Positions 23,476 through 33,576 of a stretch of DNA of 40,478 nt are shown here, piece by piece. Made by a program: the position numbers and the translations under genes. The stretch comes from Mollicutes bacterium (GTDB taxonomy: Bacteria; Bacillota_I; Bacilli_A; Izemoplasmatales; Izemoplasmataceae), in NCBI GenBank assembly GCA_003551005.1, contig PULR01000001.1:1-40478 (forward strand). Direction: 5' to 3'. The notes under the pieces were generated by a model. It was not told the DNA's origin. It saw only the letters and a program-made list of their open reading frames with translations, and did no database searches. Position 1 is the stretch's first letter, and every line of letters starts with the position of its first letter.

Positions 23476-23844
23476 ATGATTCAACAAGAATCAAGACTCA
23501 AGATCGCAGATAACTCCGGGGCCCGCGAGATCCAGACTATCAAGGTTCTCGGGGGTACGGGGAGACGATATGCATCGATCGGCGATGTCATCACGGCCAG
23601 CGTCCGTCACGCCATACCCGGTGGAACGGTCAAGAAAGGCGACATCGTGAAAGCCGTAATCGTCCGTACGAAACGAAGCGTGCGTCGCAAGGACGGCTCA
23701 TACATCCGTTTCGACGATAACGCGGCGGTCATCGTGCGTGAGGACAAATCGCCGCAGGGGACCCGGATCTTCGGCCCGGTCGCCCGCGAGCTCCGCGAGG
23801 AAGGCTATGCCAAAATCATCTCCCTCGCACCGGAAGTACTTTAA
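23476..23844 (+). CDS. rplN: 50S ribosomal protein L14
   Basis: L14, 122 residues, forming an intersubunit bridge and the RsfS docking site. It begins [19 protein letters not shown] and includes [16 protein letters not shown]. Exact usual length. The RBS is AGAAGGAGG. Confidence 0.97.
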   Translation: MIQQESRLKIADNSGAREIQTIKVLGGTGRRYASIGDVITASVRHAIPGGTVKKGDIVKAVIVRTKRSVRRKDGSYIRFDDNAAVIVREDKSPQGTRIFGPVARELREEGYAKIISLAPEVL

Positions 23845-23861
23845 AGTAGGAGGAAAGTCAC

Positions 23862-24188
23862 ATGAAGATCAAAAAAGGTGACACCGTACGCGTCATCGCC
23901 GGCGAGGACAAGGGCAAGGAAGGCAACGTCATCAAGACCTATCCCAGGCAGAACCGCGTGCTCGTCGAAGACATCAACGTCATCAAGCGCCACGCAAAAC
24001 CGGACCAGGCCAATCCCGATGGCGGCATTCTAGAATACGAAGCGCCCATCGACGCGTCGAACGTCCTGCTCGTCGACAAGAAGACGCCGACGCGTGTCGG
24101 ATACAAGACCGTCACCGAGAAGTCCAAGAACCAGGAGACCACCCGCAAGGTCCGGTTCTCGAAGAAAACCGGGGAGGTCCTGGACTAA
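23862..24188 (+). CDS. rplX: 50S ribosomal protein L24
   Basis: L24, 108 residues, an assembly initiator. It has the KOW motif in [16 protein letters not shown] followed by the typical [13 protein letters not shown]. The RBS is TAGGAGGAAAG. Confidence 0.97.
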   Translation: MKIKKGDTVRVIAGEDKGKEGNVIKTYPRQNRVLVEDINVIKRHAKPDQANPDGGILEYEAPIDASNVLLVDKKTPTRVGYKTVTEKSKNQETTRKVRFSKKTGEVLD

Positions 24189-24213
24189 TGAGTGAGAGAG
24201 GAGGCACCACGTG

Positions 24214-24953
<740 letters not shown>

Positions 24954-24986
24954 ATTTATTCCTAGTGATTGGGAGGAGGCAATAAT

Positions 24987-25382
24987 ATGGTAATGACTGA
25001 TCCTATTGCTGATATGTTGACACGCATACGCAACGCGAACCAGGCGAAAGCCGATACCGTCGATATTCCTGCGTCGAAGCTGAAAGCGAGAGTTCTCGAG
25101 CTTCTGCGCGATGAAGGATACATTGCGAAAGTTGACCGCATCCGTGCCAAACCTGTTGACAAGCTGCGCGTCACCCTCAAGTACATGCAGAACGAACGAG
25201 TCGTCAAGGGACTGAAGCGCATCTCGAAGCCTGGACTGAGGGTGTACGCGAAAAGCGATGAACTGCCGAAAGTGCTCAACGGTCTGGGCATCGCCGTCGT
25301 CTCGACCTCAAAGGGTATCTTGAGCGACCACGAAGCCCGAAAGCAAAATATCGGCGGCGAAATCCTCGCGTACGTATGGTAA
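24987..25382 (+). CDS. rpsH: 30S ribosomal protein S8
   Basis: S8, 131 residues, a central-domain 16S binder and the spc operon repressor in E. coli. It begins [18 protein letters not shown] and ends with [23 protein letters not shown] 24987 gives the family N-terminus and follows GGGAGGAGG; the in-frame TTG 24969 is rejected. Confidence 0.96.
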   Translation: MVMTDPIADMLTRIRNANQAKADTVDIPASKLKARVLELLRDEGYIAKVDRIRAKPVDKLRVTLKYMQNERVVKGLKRISKPGLRVYAKSDELPKVLNGLGIAVVSTSKGILSDHEARKQNIGGEILAYVW

Positions 25383-25404
25383 ACAAACGAAGGAGGTACG
25401 AAAC

Positions 25405-25941
25405 ATGAGTCGAATCGGTGTCAAACCCGTTTCGCTCCCCGAGGGAGTGAACGTCACCATAGACGGACAGACCGTCAAAGCAGAAGGCCCCAAGGGAAGC
25501 CTCTCCCTGCGGATACATGAAGACATGACCGTCCGTGAGGAAGGAGGCGACCTCTTCGTCGAACGGCCTAGCGACAGCAAGGTCCACCGGATGCTGCACG
25601 GCACGACCCGTTCGCATATCCAGAATCTCATCGACGGTGTGCAGAAGGGGTTCAACAAGAAACTCAAGATGGTCGGTGTCGGTTATCGGGCCCAGAAACA
25701 AGGCGATAAACTCATCATCAACGCCGGTTATTCCAACCCGAAGGAAGTCGACATCCCCGAAGGTCTCGAAGTCGAGATCGAACGCAACAACGTCATCAGC
25801 ATCTCGGGCATCGACAAGCACAAAGTCGGCGAGTTCGCGGCACACGTAAGAGCTGTGCGCAAGCCGGAACCCTATCAAGGCAAGGGAATCCGCTACGTGG
25901 ATGAACAAGTTCGCCGTAAAGAAGGAAAAACCGCTAAATAG
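25405..25941 (+). CDS. rplF: 50S ribosomal protein L6
   Basis: L6, 178 residues, two similar domains near the sarcin-ricin loop. It begins [15 protein letters not shown] and ends with [13 protein letters not shown], a diagnostic motif. The RBS is GAAGGAGG. Confidence 0.97.
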   Translation: MSRIGVKPVSLPEGVNVTIDGQTVKAEGPKGSLSLRIHEDMTVREEGGDLFVERPSDSKVHRMLHGTTRSHIQNLIDGVQKGFNKKLKMVGVGYRAQKQGDKLIINAGYSNPKEVDIPEGLEVEIERNNVISISGIDKHKVGEFAAHVRAVRKPEPYQGKGIRYVDEQVRRKEGKTAK

Positions 25942-25960
25942 CAGTCAGGAGTGACGATAC

Positions 25961-26323
25961 ATGATCAATAAGAGAACGCGCAATGAAATGCGCAAGAAAC
26001 GGCATGGCCGCGCTAGACGCACGCTGTTCGGCACCCCTGTCCGACCGCGCTTGAGCATCTATCGTTCGAATAAGAACATCTATGCCCAGTTGATTGACGA
26101 CGTCAATGGCGAGACGCTTGCGAGCGCCTCGACACTTGAAACCGACGCCGTCGAAGCGAACCGCGCCAACAAAGAGGGAGCCAAGGCTGTGGGGCAGGTG
26201 CTCGCCCAACGCGCGCTGAAGAAGGATATTGAACGGGTCGTCTTCGACCGGAGCGGCTACCGTTACCATGGAAGGATCAAGGCGCTTGCGGAGGCTGTCC
26301 GTGAAGCCGGCCTGGAATTCTAG
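25961..26323 (+). CDS. rplR: 50S ribosomal protein L18
   Basis: L18, 120 residues, binding 5S rRNA. It has the basic N-terminus, [20 protein letters not shown], and the C-terminal [24 protein letters not shown], all standard. The RBS is a modest CAGGAGTGA. Confidence 0.97.
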   Translation: MINKRTRNEMRKKRHGRARRTLFGTPVRPRLSIYRSNKNIYAQLIDDVNGETLASASTLETDAVEANRANKEGAKAVGQVLAQRALKKDIERVVFDRSGYRYHGRIKALAEAVREAGLEF

Positions 26324-26335
26324 AAGGAGGTAACC

Positions 26336-26863
26336 ATGCAAAAAGATAGAAAGAAACGCAGAAGGAAGAAACGGAAAGAGGAGAACCAATTCGACGAGCG
26401 TGTGGTGAACATCGGCCGTGTCGCCAAGGTTGTCAAAGGCGGACGCCGGTTCCGTTTCAATGCGCTGGTCGTTGTCGGTGACCGTCAGGGCCGTGTAGGT
26501 TTCGGCACCGGGAAAGCCCAGGAAGTTCCCGATGCCATCAAGAAGGCGATTGAGGAAGCCAAGCGCAATTTCGTGAAGATTCCTGCCTACAACTCGACGA
26601 TCCCTCACGAAGTAATCGGCAAGCACGATGGCGGAGAAGTCCTCCTCAAACCTGCTGTCGAAGGTACCGGCGTCATCGCCGGCGGACCGGTACGTGCCGT
26701 CATCGAAGCAGCGGGCCTCAACGACATCTTGAGCAAGAACCTCGGCTCCGATGCGCCGATCAACATCATCCGTGCGACATTCGATGCGATCAGCAAGCTC
26801 CGGACCGCCGAGCAGGTTGCACGCACGCGCGGCAAGGACACCAAAGAGATCCTTGGTGGGTGA
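26336..26863 (+). CDS. rpsE: 30S ribosomal protein S5
   Basis: S5, 175 residues, important for decoding fidelity. It has the dsRBD core [20 protein letters not shown] and [14 protein letters not shown]. The N-terminus is very basic ([14 protein letters not shown]). Start ATG follows AGAAGGAGG. The gene normally next, rpmD (L30), is missing. Confidence 0.97.
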   Translation: MQKDRKKRRRKKRKEENQFDERVVNIGRVAKVVKGGRRFRFNALVVVGDRQGRVGFGTGKAQEVPDAIKKAIEEAKRNFVKIPAYNSTIPHEVIGKHDGGEVLLKPAVEGTGVIAGGPVRAVIEAAGLNDILSKNLGSDAPINIIRATFDAISKLRTAEQVARTRGKDTKEILGG

Positions 26864-26869
26864 TGGCTT

Positions 26870-26901
26870 CGGGGGCGTTTTCCCGAAAGGGGACGCCTTC
26901 G
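26870..26901 (+). repeat. GAAA-capped hairpin in the place of rpmD
   Basis: In the 106-nt gap between rpsE and rplO, CGGGGGCGT (26870-26878) pairs with ACGCCTTCG (26893-26901) with two G-U pairs, then TCCC/GGGG closes a GAAA tetraloop (26885-26888) with a two-base bulge. No T-run follows, so it is not a terminator. A smaller GGGGA/TCCC repeat lies just after. No L30-like reading frame is visible in the gap. Confidence 0.6.
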
Positions 26902-26969
26902 GATATGCCAGGGGATTTTCCCTTCATCGCCCATCCACTCAACGCTGTTGAAAAATAGGAGGTAGCATT

Positions 26970-27410
26970 ATGAAACTTCATGAACTCAAGCCCGCCCCGG
27001 GCTCGACGAAGCGCAGGAAACGCGTCGGTCGTGGTGCCTCGAGCGGCATGGGGAAGACCGCATCGCGCGGACATAAAGGACAGAGCCAACGCTCGGGGTT
27101 CTCTTTGCCCCTGGATTTTGAAGGCGGGCAGACCCCGCTTTATAAACGTTTCCGCAAGGTCGGATTCAACAACCCCCATCGGAAGGAATTCCAGACCGTG
27201 AACGTCTCGGAGCTGAACCGATATGAGGACGGTACCGTCGTCACTCCACAGATGCTGCGGGAGCGGCGTCTGATCGGCAAAGCCCGTGGCAAGGTCAAGA
27301 TTCTTGGCGACGGCGAGATCAAGCGCAAGCTTACCGTCAAGGCCCACAAGTTCACGGCTTCGGCCGAGAAGAAGATACAAGCAGCCGGTGGAACGACCGA
27401 GGTGATTTAA
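26970..27410 (+). CDS. rplO: 50S ribosomal protein L15
   Basis: L15, 146 residues. It opens [22 protein letters not shown] and continues [15 protein letters not shown], with [11 protein letters not shown], all diagnostic. The RBS is AATAGGAGG. Overlaps the secY start by one base. Confidence 0.97.
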   Translation: MKLHELKPAPGSTKRRKRVGRGASSGMGKTASRGHKGQSQRSGFSLPLDFEGGQTPLYKRFRKVGFNNPHRKEFQTVNVSELNRYEDGTVVTPQMLRERRLIGKARGKVKILGDGEIKRKLTVKAHKFTASAEKKIQAAGGTTEVI

Positions 27411-28714
27411 TGGATACCATCAGAGCGGTCTTCAAGAACAAAAGCCTGATGAAGAAAATCCTTTTCACACTGGCCATCTTCTTGGTGTATCGCGCGGCGA
27501 CCTATATCCGGATGCCGTTGATCGATCCCACGGAGATCACCGAGTTCTTCGAGGAGCAGGCAGGCTTCCTGGGCATCATGGATGCCTTCACGGGTAGCGC
27601 CCTCTCGCAGTACTCCATCGTCGCACTGGGTATCGCGCCCTACATCACGGCTTCGATTATCATGCAGCTGCTGCAGATGGACATCGTCCCCATTCTTAAG
27701 GAATGGTCGCAAGAAGGTCAGACAGGCAAACAGAAGATCAGCCAGGTCACGCGTTATCTGGCCATCGGCCTCGCGTTCATACAGGCTCTCGGCATGACCT
27801 TCGGCTTTTCGCTCACCCAGGATAGCATCTTCCGGACGGGCGTGGATGCCAATTTCTTCACCTACACCTATCTGGCTTTGATCATGACCGCAGGTACGGC
27901 CTTCCTGCTTTGGCTGGCCGATCAGATTACCTTGAAGGGTGTCGGGAACGGCACCTCGATGATCATCGTGGCCGGTATCATCTCCGGGCTTCCCGGCATG
28001 TTCATGACGCTCGGCGATGAATATCTCGTTGAAGGTGAAGGACTGGGTTCATACGGAACCTTCGGTATTGTTGTCCTGCTGTTCATCGTGATTCTGCTGG
28101 GCATCACCTACATCCAGTCTGCGCGCCGGAAGATTCCCGTCCAGTATTCCAACCGGCCATCAAGCGCCCGGTTCAAGGGTCGCTCGGATTCGAGCATCCC
28201 GCTGAAAATCAACTCGGCCGGTGTCATCCCCGTCATTTTCGCGGTCACGATTCTCTCGCTGCCACAGACCCTGCTGAACTTCCTGCCGCAAGTGCAGGAG
28301 ACGACCTGGGGGCTTTGGCTCACAGAGATGTTCAACTATCAAAGGCCGCTTGGATATGCGGTATATGCCATATTAATCCTAGTCTTCACGTTCTTCTATT
28401 CATTCGTGCAGATCAATCCTGAGAAGATTTCGAACAATCTGCAGAAACAAAACGCCTTCATCCCCGGCATCCGCCCGGGTGTCGAGACGGAGAACTATGT
28501 CTCCAAGCTGCTCTTCCGAATCACGACCATCGGCGCCTTCTATCTGCTCGTCGTCGCATCCCTCCCCATCTTCATCTCGATTATCTTCAACCTGCCCCCT
28601 TATGTGCAGGTCGGCGGCACGTCGCTGCTGATTGTCGTGGGTGTCGCGATCGAGACGACCAAGCAGATCAAGACCGATGTGCAAGGCAAAAGCTACAGCG
28701 GATTCATCCGTTAG
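27410..28714 (+). CDS. secY: protein translocase subunit SecY
   Basis: Channel subunit of the SecYEG translocon in the cytoplasmic membrane. 434 residues with about ten hydrophobic segments. The typical segments ALGIAPYITASIIMQLL and GIRPGVETENYVSKLL are present, along with the long cytoplasmic loop QSARRKIPVQYSNR. Translation is coupled to rplO (TAATG). Spc-operon position is standard. Confidence 0.97.
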   Translation: MDTIRAVFKNKSLMKKILFTLAIFLVYRAATYIRMPLIDPTEITEFFEEQAGFLGIMDAFTGSALSQYSIVALGIAPYITASIIMQLLQMDIVPILKEWSQEGQTGKQKISQVTRYLAIGLAFIQALGMTFGFSLTQDSIFRTGVDANFFTYTYLALIMTAGTAFLLWLADQITLKGVGNGTSMIIVAGIISGLPGMFMTLGDEYLVEGEGLGSYGTFGIVVLLFIVILLGITYIQSARRKIPVQYSNRPSSARFKGRSDSSIPLKINSAGVIPVIFAVTILSLPQTLLNFLPQVQETTWGLWLTEMFNYQRPLGYAVYAILILVFTFFYSFVQINPEKISNNLQKQNAFIPGIRPGVETENYVSKLLFRITTIGAFYLLVVASLPIFISIIFNLPPYVQVGGTSLLIVVGVAIETTKQIKTDVQGKSYSGFIR

Positions 28715-28726
28715 GGGGCGCATAGT

Positions 28727-29377
28727 GTGAAACTGCTTCTCATGGGCCCGCCGGGAGCCGGCAAAGGCAGTCAGTCCAAAAAGCTCGTCGAAGCCTACGA
28801 CCTGCAGAGCATCTCCACGGGTGAGATGTTCCGGGAAGCCTACAAGAAAGGCGACCCGATGGGCGAGAAGGCCATGGAATACATCCGCCAGGGCGAACTG
28901 GTCGATGACGAGCTCACCAACCGCGTCGTCCGTGAGCGCTTGTCGCATGAACGGCCCGATGCGAGATTCCTCCTTGATGGCTATCCCCGGACTGTGAATC
29001 AAGCTCGCGCGCTGGATAAGATTCTCACCGAAAAAGGGACGCGCCTGACGGCCGTCATCAATATCGTCGTCGACAAGGAAGTCATCATTGAACGCATGGC
29101 CGGCCGCCGCGTGTGCAGACAGTGTGCGGCGACGTATCACACCAAGTTCCGTCCACCGCGGGTTGAAAACGTCTGCGATGCCTGCGGCGGTGACCTTCAT
29201 CAACGGGAGGACGACAAGCCCGCCTCGGTGAGAAACCGTCTTAACATCTACGAATCCAAGACCCGTCCCATCATTGATTACTATAAAGGCCGCGGGTTCC
29301 TCATCAACATCGACGGGGAGCAGTCCTTCGAGAAGGTCTTCCGGGATATCCAGCGGGCGCTGCGTGATCTCACATGA
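28727..29377 (+). CDS. adk: adenylate kinase, zinc type
   Basis: Converts ATP plus AMP into two ADP. 216 residues, starting at GTG 28727 after TTAGGGGG. The P-loop [18 protein letters not shown] (AMP site) and LDGYPRT are present. The LID domain carries four cysteines, CRQC and CDAC, as in zinc-containing Gram-positive adenylate kinases. Overlaps map by 4 nt. Confidence 0.97.
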   Translation: MKLLLMGPPGAGKGSQSKKLVEAYDLQSISTGEMFREAYKKGDPMGEKAMEYIRQGELVDDELTNRVVRERLSHERPDARFLLDGYPRTVNQARALDKILTEKGTRLTAVINIVVDKEVIIERMAGRRVCRQCAATYHTKFRPPRVENVCDACGGDLHQREDDKPASVRNRLNIYESKTRPIIDYYKGRGFLINIDGEQSFEKVFRDIQRALRDLT

Positions 29378-30144
29378 TCAAGCGCAAATCCCCTCGGGAG
29401 ATTGAATTGATGAGGCAGGCCGGCGCTATTGTCGCCGAGGCCCATCGGCGGGTCGCGGAAGCTGTCCGTCCCGGCGTCACGACCGCGAAGATCGATGCCA
29501 TCGTTGATGCATGCATCCGCGAACATGACGCCACTCCGTCCTTCAAAGGTTACGGGGGGTTTCCGGGCAGCGCCTGCACCTCGCTCAACGAGGAAGTCGT
29601 CCACGGCATCCCTTCCAAACAAAGACGCTTGAAGGAAGGCGACATTCTGAAAGTCGACATCGGCGCACACTACAAGGGATTCCACGGCGACTCGGCCTGG
29701 ACCTACCCCGTCGGGCGGATTCCCGCCTCGACCAAACGACTGCTCGAGGTCAGCGAAGCCGCGCTCTGCCAAGGCCTCAAGCAGGCAAGGAATGGCGCAA
29801 AGCTTTCCGATATCTCCCACGCCGTCCAGCAACATGCCGAAGCGTACGGTTTCAGCGTCGTCCGCGAGTTCGTCGGCCATGGCATCGGCAAGGATCTTCA
29901 TGAAGCGCCGCAGATTCCCAACTACGGCCCGCCCGGACGGGGCGTGACGTTGAAGGAAGGGATGACGCTCGCCATCGAGCCGATGATCAATGCCGGCACC
30001 TACGAAGTCCGGATTCAAGAAGACGGATGGACGGCTGTCACGCTTGATGGCTCACTGAGCGCACACTACGAACACACTGTCCTGATCACCGAAACCGGGT
30101 ACGAGTTGTTGACGGCCCGAAAAGGAGGAGACGATCATGGCTAA
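29374..30144 (+). CDS. map: type I methionine aminopeptidase
   Basis: Removes N-terminal methionine from new proteins. 256 residues. The metal ligands can be placed: Asp in [19 protein letters not shown] (two Asp), His in [17 protein letters not shown], Glu in MTLAIEPMI, and the last Glu in AHYEHTV. Starts in an ATGA overlap with adk and ends 8 nt inside infA. Confidence 0.97.
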   Translation: MIKRKSPREIELMRQAGAIVAEAHRRVAEAVRPGVTTAKIDAIVDACIREHDATPSFKGYGGFPGSACTSLNEEVVHGIPSKQRRLKEGDILKVDIGAHYKGFHGDSAWTYPVGRIPASTKRLLEVSEAALCQGLKQARNGAKLSDISHAVQQHAEAYGFSVVREFVGHGIGKDLHEAPQIPNYGPPGRGVTLKEGMTLAIEPMINAGTYEVRIQEDGWTAVTLDGSLSAHYEHTVLITETGYELLTARKGGDDHG

Positions 30145-30358
30145 AAAAGAAGACAAGCTGGAAATGGAAGGCAAGATTGTTGAAGCCCTTCCCAACGCGG
30201 AGTTCCTCGTCGAACTCGAGAACGGCCATCGGATTAAGGCACACGTTTCAGGTAAGATCCGCATGTATTACATACGCATCTTACCTGGAGACAAGGTCAC
30301 TGTGGAGCTCTCTCCCTACGACCTTTCACGTGGCCGCATCACCTACCGTCATAAATGA
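30137..30358 (+). CDS. infA: translation initiation factor IF-1
   Basis: IF-1, 73 residues, one OB/S1 domain that occupies the ribosomal A site at initiation. It has [21 protein letters not shown] and ends [11 protein letters not shown], as expected. Overlaps map by 8 nt, with AAAGGAGGAG upstream. Confidence 0.97.
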   Translation: MAKKEDKLEMEGKIVEALPNAEFLVELENGHRIKAHVSGKIRMYYIRILPGDKVTVELSPYDLSRGRITYRHK

Positions 30359-30391
30359 TACACCCCCCAGTCCATTAAGGAGGAGATCGAT

Positions 30392-30505
30392 ATGAAAGTC
30401 AGACCGTCCGTGAAGAAAATATGTGACAAGTGCAAAGTGATCAGACGCAAGGGAAAAGTCATGGTCATTTGCGATAACCCCAAGCACAAACAAAGACAAG
30501 GTTAA
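30392..30505 (+). CDS. rpmJ: 50S ribosomal protein L36
   Basis: A 37-residue zinc ribosomal protein. It reads [20 protein letters not shown] and then [15 protein letters not shown], with the C-C-C-H ligands intact. It is preceded by AAGGAGGAG (30377-30385) and lies between infA and rpsM, its standard place. Too short for many gene callers but unmistakable. Confidence 0.97.
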   Translation: MKVRPSVKKICDKCKVIRRKGKVMVICDNPKHKQRQG

Positions 30506-30520
30506 ACAGGAGGTGCTCTA

Positions 30521-30886
30521 ATGGCACGCATTTCAGGAGTCGACATTCCCAGGGAGAAGCGAATTGTCATCGCCCTGACATACATCTACGGTATCGGCAA
30601 AAGCAAATCGAGTGAAATACTCAAGCAGGCGCAGGTCAGCGAAGATGTCCGCGTCCGCGACCTCAAGGACGCGGAGCTCGCCCGTATCCGTGAAACGGTC
30701 GACAGCGTCCGCACGGAAGGCGATCTCCGGCGTGAGGAAAGACTGAACATCAAGCGCCTGCAGGAAATTGGAAGCTACCGTGGCCAACGCCACCGCCGGA
30801 ACCTACCCGTCCGCGGTCAGAAGACCCGTAACAATGCCCGCACTCGCAAAGGACCGCGCAAGACGGTAGCCAAGAAGAAGAAATAG
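30521..30886 (+). CDS. rpsM: 30S ribosomal protein S13
   Basis: S13, 121 residues, contacting the P-site tRNA and L5. It begins [14 protein letters not shown], has the helix-hairpin-helix [14 protein letters not shown], and ends [17 protein letters not shown]. First gene of the alpha part. The RBS is AGGAGGTGC. Confidence 0.97.
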   Translation: MARISGVDIPREKRIVIALTYIYGIGKSKSSEILKQAQVSEDVRVRDLKDAELARIRETVDSVRTEGDLRREERLNIKRLQEIGSYRGQRHRRNLPVRGQKTRNNARTRKGPRKTVAKKKK

Positions 30887-30898
30887 GAGGATTAGACT

Positions 30899-31300
30899 AT
30901 GGCACGCAAAACCAAGAGCAAAGCCAGAACCCGTAAACGTCGGGCAAGGAAGAACATACCATCGGGTGTCGCGCACATCCATTCGACCTTCAACAACACC
31001 ATCGTCACCATCAGCGACCCCAACGGCAACGCGGTAGCCTGGGCCAGCGCCGGTGCGCTCGGCTTCAAAGGAAGCCGCAAGTCGACCCCTTATGCCGCTC
31101 AGTTGTCGGGAGACGCCTGTGCAAAAGCCGCGATGGAACACGGCATGCAGCGCGTAGAAGTATCCGTCAAAGGGCCGGGGCCCGGCCGCGAGGCGGCGAT
31201 TCGGTCGTTACAAAGCGCCGGGCTGGAAATCACGGCGATCAAGGACGTCACCCCCGTGCCCCACAACGGCTGCCGTCCGCCGAAACGGCCGAGAGGCTAA
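30899..31300 (+). CDS. rpsK: 30S ribosomal protein S11
   Basis: S11, 133 residues, on the 30S platform. It has [32 protein letters not shown], and the C-terminal [16 protein letters not shown], where the Asn-Gly site is typical. Starts 12 nt after rpsM. Confidence 0.97.
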   Translation: MARKTKSKARTRKRRARKNIPSGVAHIHSTFNNTIVTISDPNGNAVAWASAGALGFKGSRKSTPYAAQLSGDACAKAAMEHGMQRVEVSVKGPGPGREAAIRSLQSAGLEITAIKDVTPVPHNGCRPPKRPRG

Positions 31301-31331
31301 GGAAGGCACATGATTAAGGGAGGTTGTACAT

Positions 31332-32306
31332 TTGAAGGATCTGAGGTTTGAAAAACCGGAGACGCGCATCATTCACGATGGCGAGACCAAAGGTGAATTC
31401 GAGATTTCCCCCTTGGAGCGGGGATACGGTGTCACGCTGGGCAATGCCCTGCGTCGGGTGCTGCTCTCGAGCCTGCCGGGTGCCGCGATCGTGAATTGCC
31501 AGATAGACGGCGTGCAGCATGAATTCTCCTCTGTTGACGGAGTCGTCGAGGATGTCACCGCGATCGTCCTGAACCTCAAGGAGGTCATTCTCCGTATTCA
31601 AGACGAGGACCCCAACGCAGAAAAGCAGCTGATTATCGACGTCGACGGACCGAAGGACGTCACGGCCGCAGACATCAAGAAGGTCATGCAGCAGGACGAC
31701 ATGGATGACGATGTCGTCATCGTAAATGAGGATCAGCACATCGCGACCGTCAATGAAGGTTATTCGCTCCGCATCAACATGATGGCCCGCCAGGGCGTGG
31801 GCTATGTCAGCGCCGAAAAGAACAAAGCCTACGACAGTTCGGTCGGTGTCATCCCCATGGACAGTATCTATACGCCTGTCCAGCGTGTGCAGTATGATGT
31901 CGAGAAGACCCGCGTCGAGGACCAGGCGGATCTGGACAGGCTGTATATGGAAATCGAGACCAACGGCAGCGTCACACCCAAGGAGGCGCTCGGCATCGCT
32001 TCGAAGATGATGATCGACCATCTCGAGCTGGTTGTCGAACTATCTGAGAAAGCTCAGGAAGAGGATTTCATGGTCGAGCGCAAGGACAATCAGAGCTCCC
32101 ATGTGCTCGAGCTGCAGATTGAGGACCTCGATCTGTCCGTTCGCAGCTACAACTGCCTCAAACGGGCGGGGATCAACACCGTCGAGGAGCTGACGCAGAA
32201 GACCGAGGAAGACATGATGAAAGTCCGCAACCTCGGCAAGAAATCGCTCAAGGAAGTCAAGCAGAAGCTTGAAGATCTGGGCCTTTCGCTCGCCCAACAT
32301 TCATAG
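31332..32306 (+). CDS. rpoA: DNA-directed RNA polymerase subunit alpha
   Basis: Alpha subunit, 324 residues: N-terminal dimerisation domain with LGNALRRVLLSSLPGAAI, and C-terminal domain with LDLSVRSYNCLKRAGINTVEELT, which binds UP elements and activators. The start is TTG 31332, behind AAGGGAGG; no in-frame ATG or GTG is near and the next Met is well inside the fold. Usual position between rpsK and rplQ. The gene for S4 is not in this cluster. Confidence 0.96.
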   Translation: MKDLRFEKPETRIIHDGETKGEFEISPLERGYGVTLGNALRRVLLSSLPGAAIVNCQIDGVQHEFSSVDGVVEDVTAIVLNLKEVILRIQDEDPNAEKQLIIDVDGPKDVTAADIKKVMQQDDMDDDVVIVNEDQHIATVNEGYSLRINMMARQGVGYVSAEKNKAYDSSVGVIPMDSIYTPVQRVQYDVEKTRVEDQADLDRLYMEIETNGSVTPKEALGIASKMMIDHLELVVELSEKAQEEDFMVERKDNQSSHVLELQIEDLDLSVRSYNCLKRAGINTVEELTQKTEEDMMKVRNLGKKSLKEVKQKLEDLGLSLAQHS

Positions 32307-32318
32307 GAGGTATCCACC

Positions 32319-32681
32319 ATGCCGACATACAGAAAACTTAACCGCAGGACGGACCAGCGCAAGGCCATGCTTCGTGATCTGGTCACGCATCTGATTCTGC
32401 ACGAACGCATCGAGACGACCCAGAAAAAGGCCAAGGAACTCGGTCGATTGATGGATAGAATGATCAGCCTCGGCAAGAAAGGGACGCTCGAAGCCCGCCG
32501 CCGTGCAGCTCGGACGGTCCGCTTCCTCGAGGACGAGGAAGGCCAGAACGCGCTCAAGAAGCTGTTCGAGGACATCGCGCCGAGATACAGCGACCGCGAG
32601 GGCGGATACACCCGCATCGTCAAAGCGGGTCCGCGCCGCGGAGACGGCACGGAAATGGCCATCATCGAACTGGTCGAATGA
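32319..32681 (+). CDS. rplQ: 50S ribosomal protein L17
   Basis: L17, 120 residues, last gene of the ribosomal block. It opens [23 protein letters not shown] and has the [16 protein letters not shown] segment. The RBS is TAGGAGGTA. A terminator follows at once. Confidence 0.97.
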   Translation: MPTYRKLNRRTDQRKAMLRDLVTHLILHERIETTQKKAKELGRLMDRMISLGKKGTLEARRRAARTVRFLEDEEGQNALKKLFEDIAPRYSDREGGYTRIVKAGPRRGDGTEMAIIELVE

Positions 32682-32715
32682 AACGATGCGGGGTGGACCC
32701 TCGCATCGTTTTCTT
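32681..32715 (+). terminator. terminator of the S10-spc-alpha block
   Basis: Ten-pair stem AAACGATGCG/CGCATCGTTT, reinforced by GGG/CCC in the loop region, followed by TTTTCTTTT. It overlaps the last base of the rplQ stop. Confidence 0.92.
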
Positions 32716-32744
32716 TTCTATTTGACAAGCGGATTTGTTATAAT
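32716..32744 (+). promoter_or_regulatory. extended -10 promoter of ecfA1
   Basis: TGT-TATAAT (32736-32744) is a perfect extended -10. The -35 slot at 17 nt (TTCTAT) is poor. A consensus-like TTGACA at 32722-32727 is only 11 nt from the -10 box and cannot pair with it. Lies between the rplQ terminator and ecfA1. Confidence 0.6.
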
Positions 32745-32769
32745 GAAAGCGATTTGAGGTGATGCCGGG

Positions 32770-33576
32770 ATGGCCTATATTGAAATCGAGAATCTCTCCT
32801 TCGCTTACGACAATAAGACGACGGCCCTTCAGGATGTGTCCTTATCGGTCGAGCAGGGGGAGTGGGTGTCGATTCTCGGACACAACGGTAGCGGTAAGAG
32901 CACGCTTTCGAAACTACTTGTCGGTTTGCTGCGGCCGAAGAGCGGCAGCATTCGTGTCGATGGATTCGAGCTTTCCGAAGACACGCTAGCCGATATCCGG
33001 CGTCGGATCGGCATCGTTTTTCAGAATCCGGACAACCAGTTCGTCGGCGTTACGGTCCGCGATGATATAGCCTTCGGGCTCGAGAACCTCTGCATCCCGC
33101 GGGAGGAAATGATTGAACGGATAGAGGAATACAGCAAGAAAGTCGACATGTTCGATTATTTGAACAAGGAGCCGCAACAGCTCTCCGGCGGTCAGAAACA
33201 GCGGGTCGCGATAGCCGGCGTGCTAGCGATGCGCACCGATGTGATCCTTTTCGACGAAGCGACCTCGATGCTCGATCCCGAGGGCCGGAGTCGGCTTCTG
33301 CAGGACATGAAACGTCTGAATGAAGAAGGGGGGACCATCATCACCATCACCCATGATATGCGGGATGCGGTTCACTCCGACCGCATTGTGCTGCTTAAGA
33401 ACGGCGGTGTGCTCGCGGACGATTCCGCCCGGAACATCCTTGGTGATAAGGAGCTGCTCGAGCAGGCCAGCCTCGAGCTGCTTCTCCCGCTTGAACTGAT
33501 GCACACCCTTCAAGCCGAAGGCTTGGGGGACGACACACTCAGGGAGTATTTATGGCAATTGAGTTTGAACGGGTGA
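32770..33576 (+). CDS. ecfA1: ECF transporter ATPase EcfA1
   Basis: One of two ATPases powering vitamin uptake through shared ECF modules. 268 residues. Walker A GHNGSGKST, signature LSGGQKQR, Walker B VILFDEATSMLD, and switch His in ITHDM. The Q-loop FQNPDNQFVG is typical of EcfA. The start ATG 32770 has GAGGTGATG upstream. Overlaps ecfA2 by 25 nt. Substrate-binding S components lie elsewhere. Confidence 0.95.
   Translation: MAYIEIENLSFAYDNKTTALQDVSLSVEQGEWVSILGHNGSGKSTLSKLLVGLLRPKSGSIRVDGFELSEDTLADIRRRIGIVFQNPDNQFVGVTVRDDIAFGLENLCIPREEMIERIEEYSKKVDMFDYLNKEPQQLSGGQKQRVAIAGVLAMRTDVILFDEATSMLDPEGRSRLLQDMKRLNEEGGTIITITHDMRDAVHSDRIVLLKNGGVLADDSARNILGDKELLEQASLELLLPLELMHTLQAEGLGDDTLREYLWQLSLNG

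Noticed and set aside
28400-29203. 267-codon minus-strand frame across secY and adk
   Set aside because: It covers the conserved adk P-loop frame on the other strand and has no recognisable protein features.
31314-32021. 235-codon minus-strand frame over rpoA
   Set aside because: It is a shadow of the rpoA coding frame; histidine- and aspartate-rich composition is typical of antisense frames.
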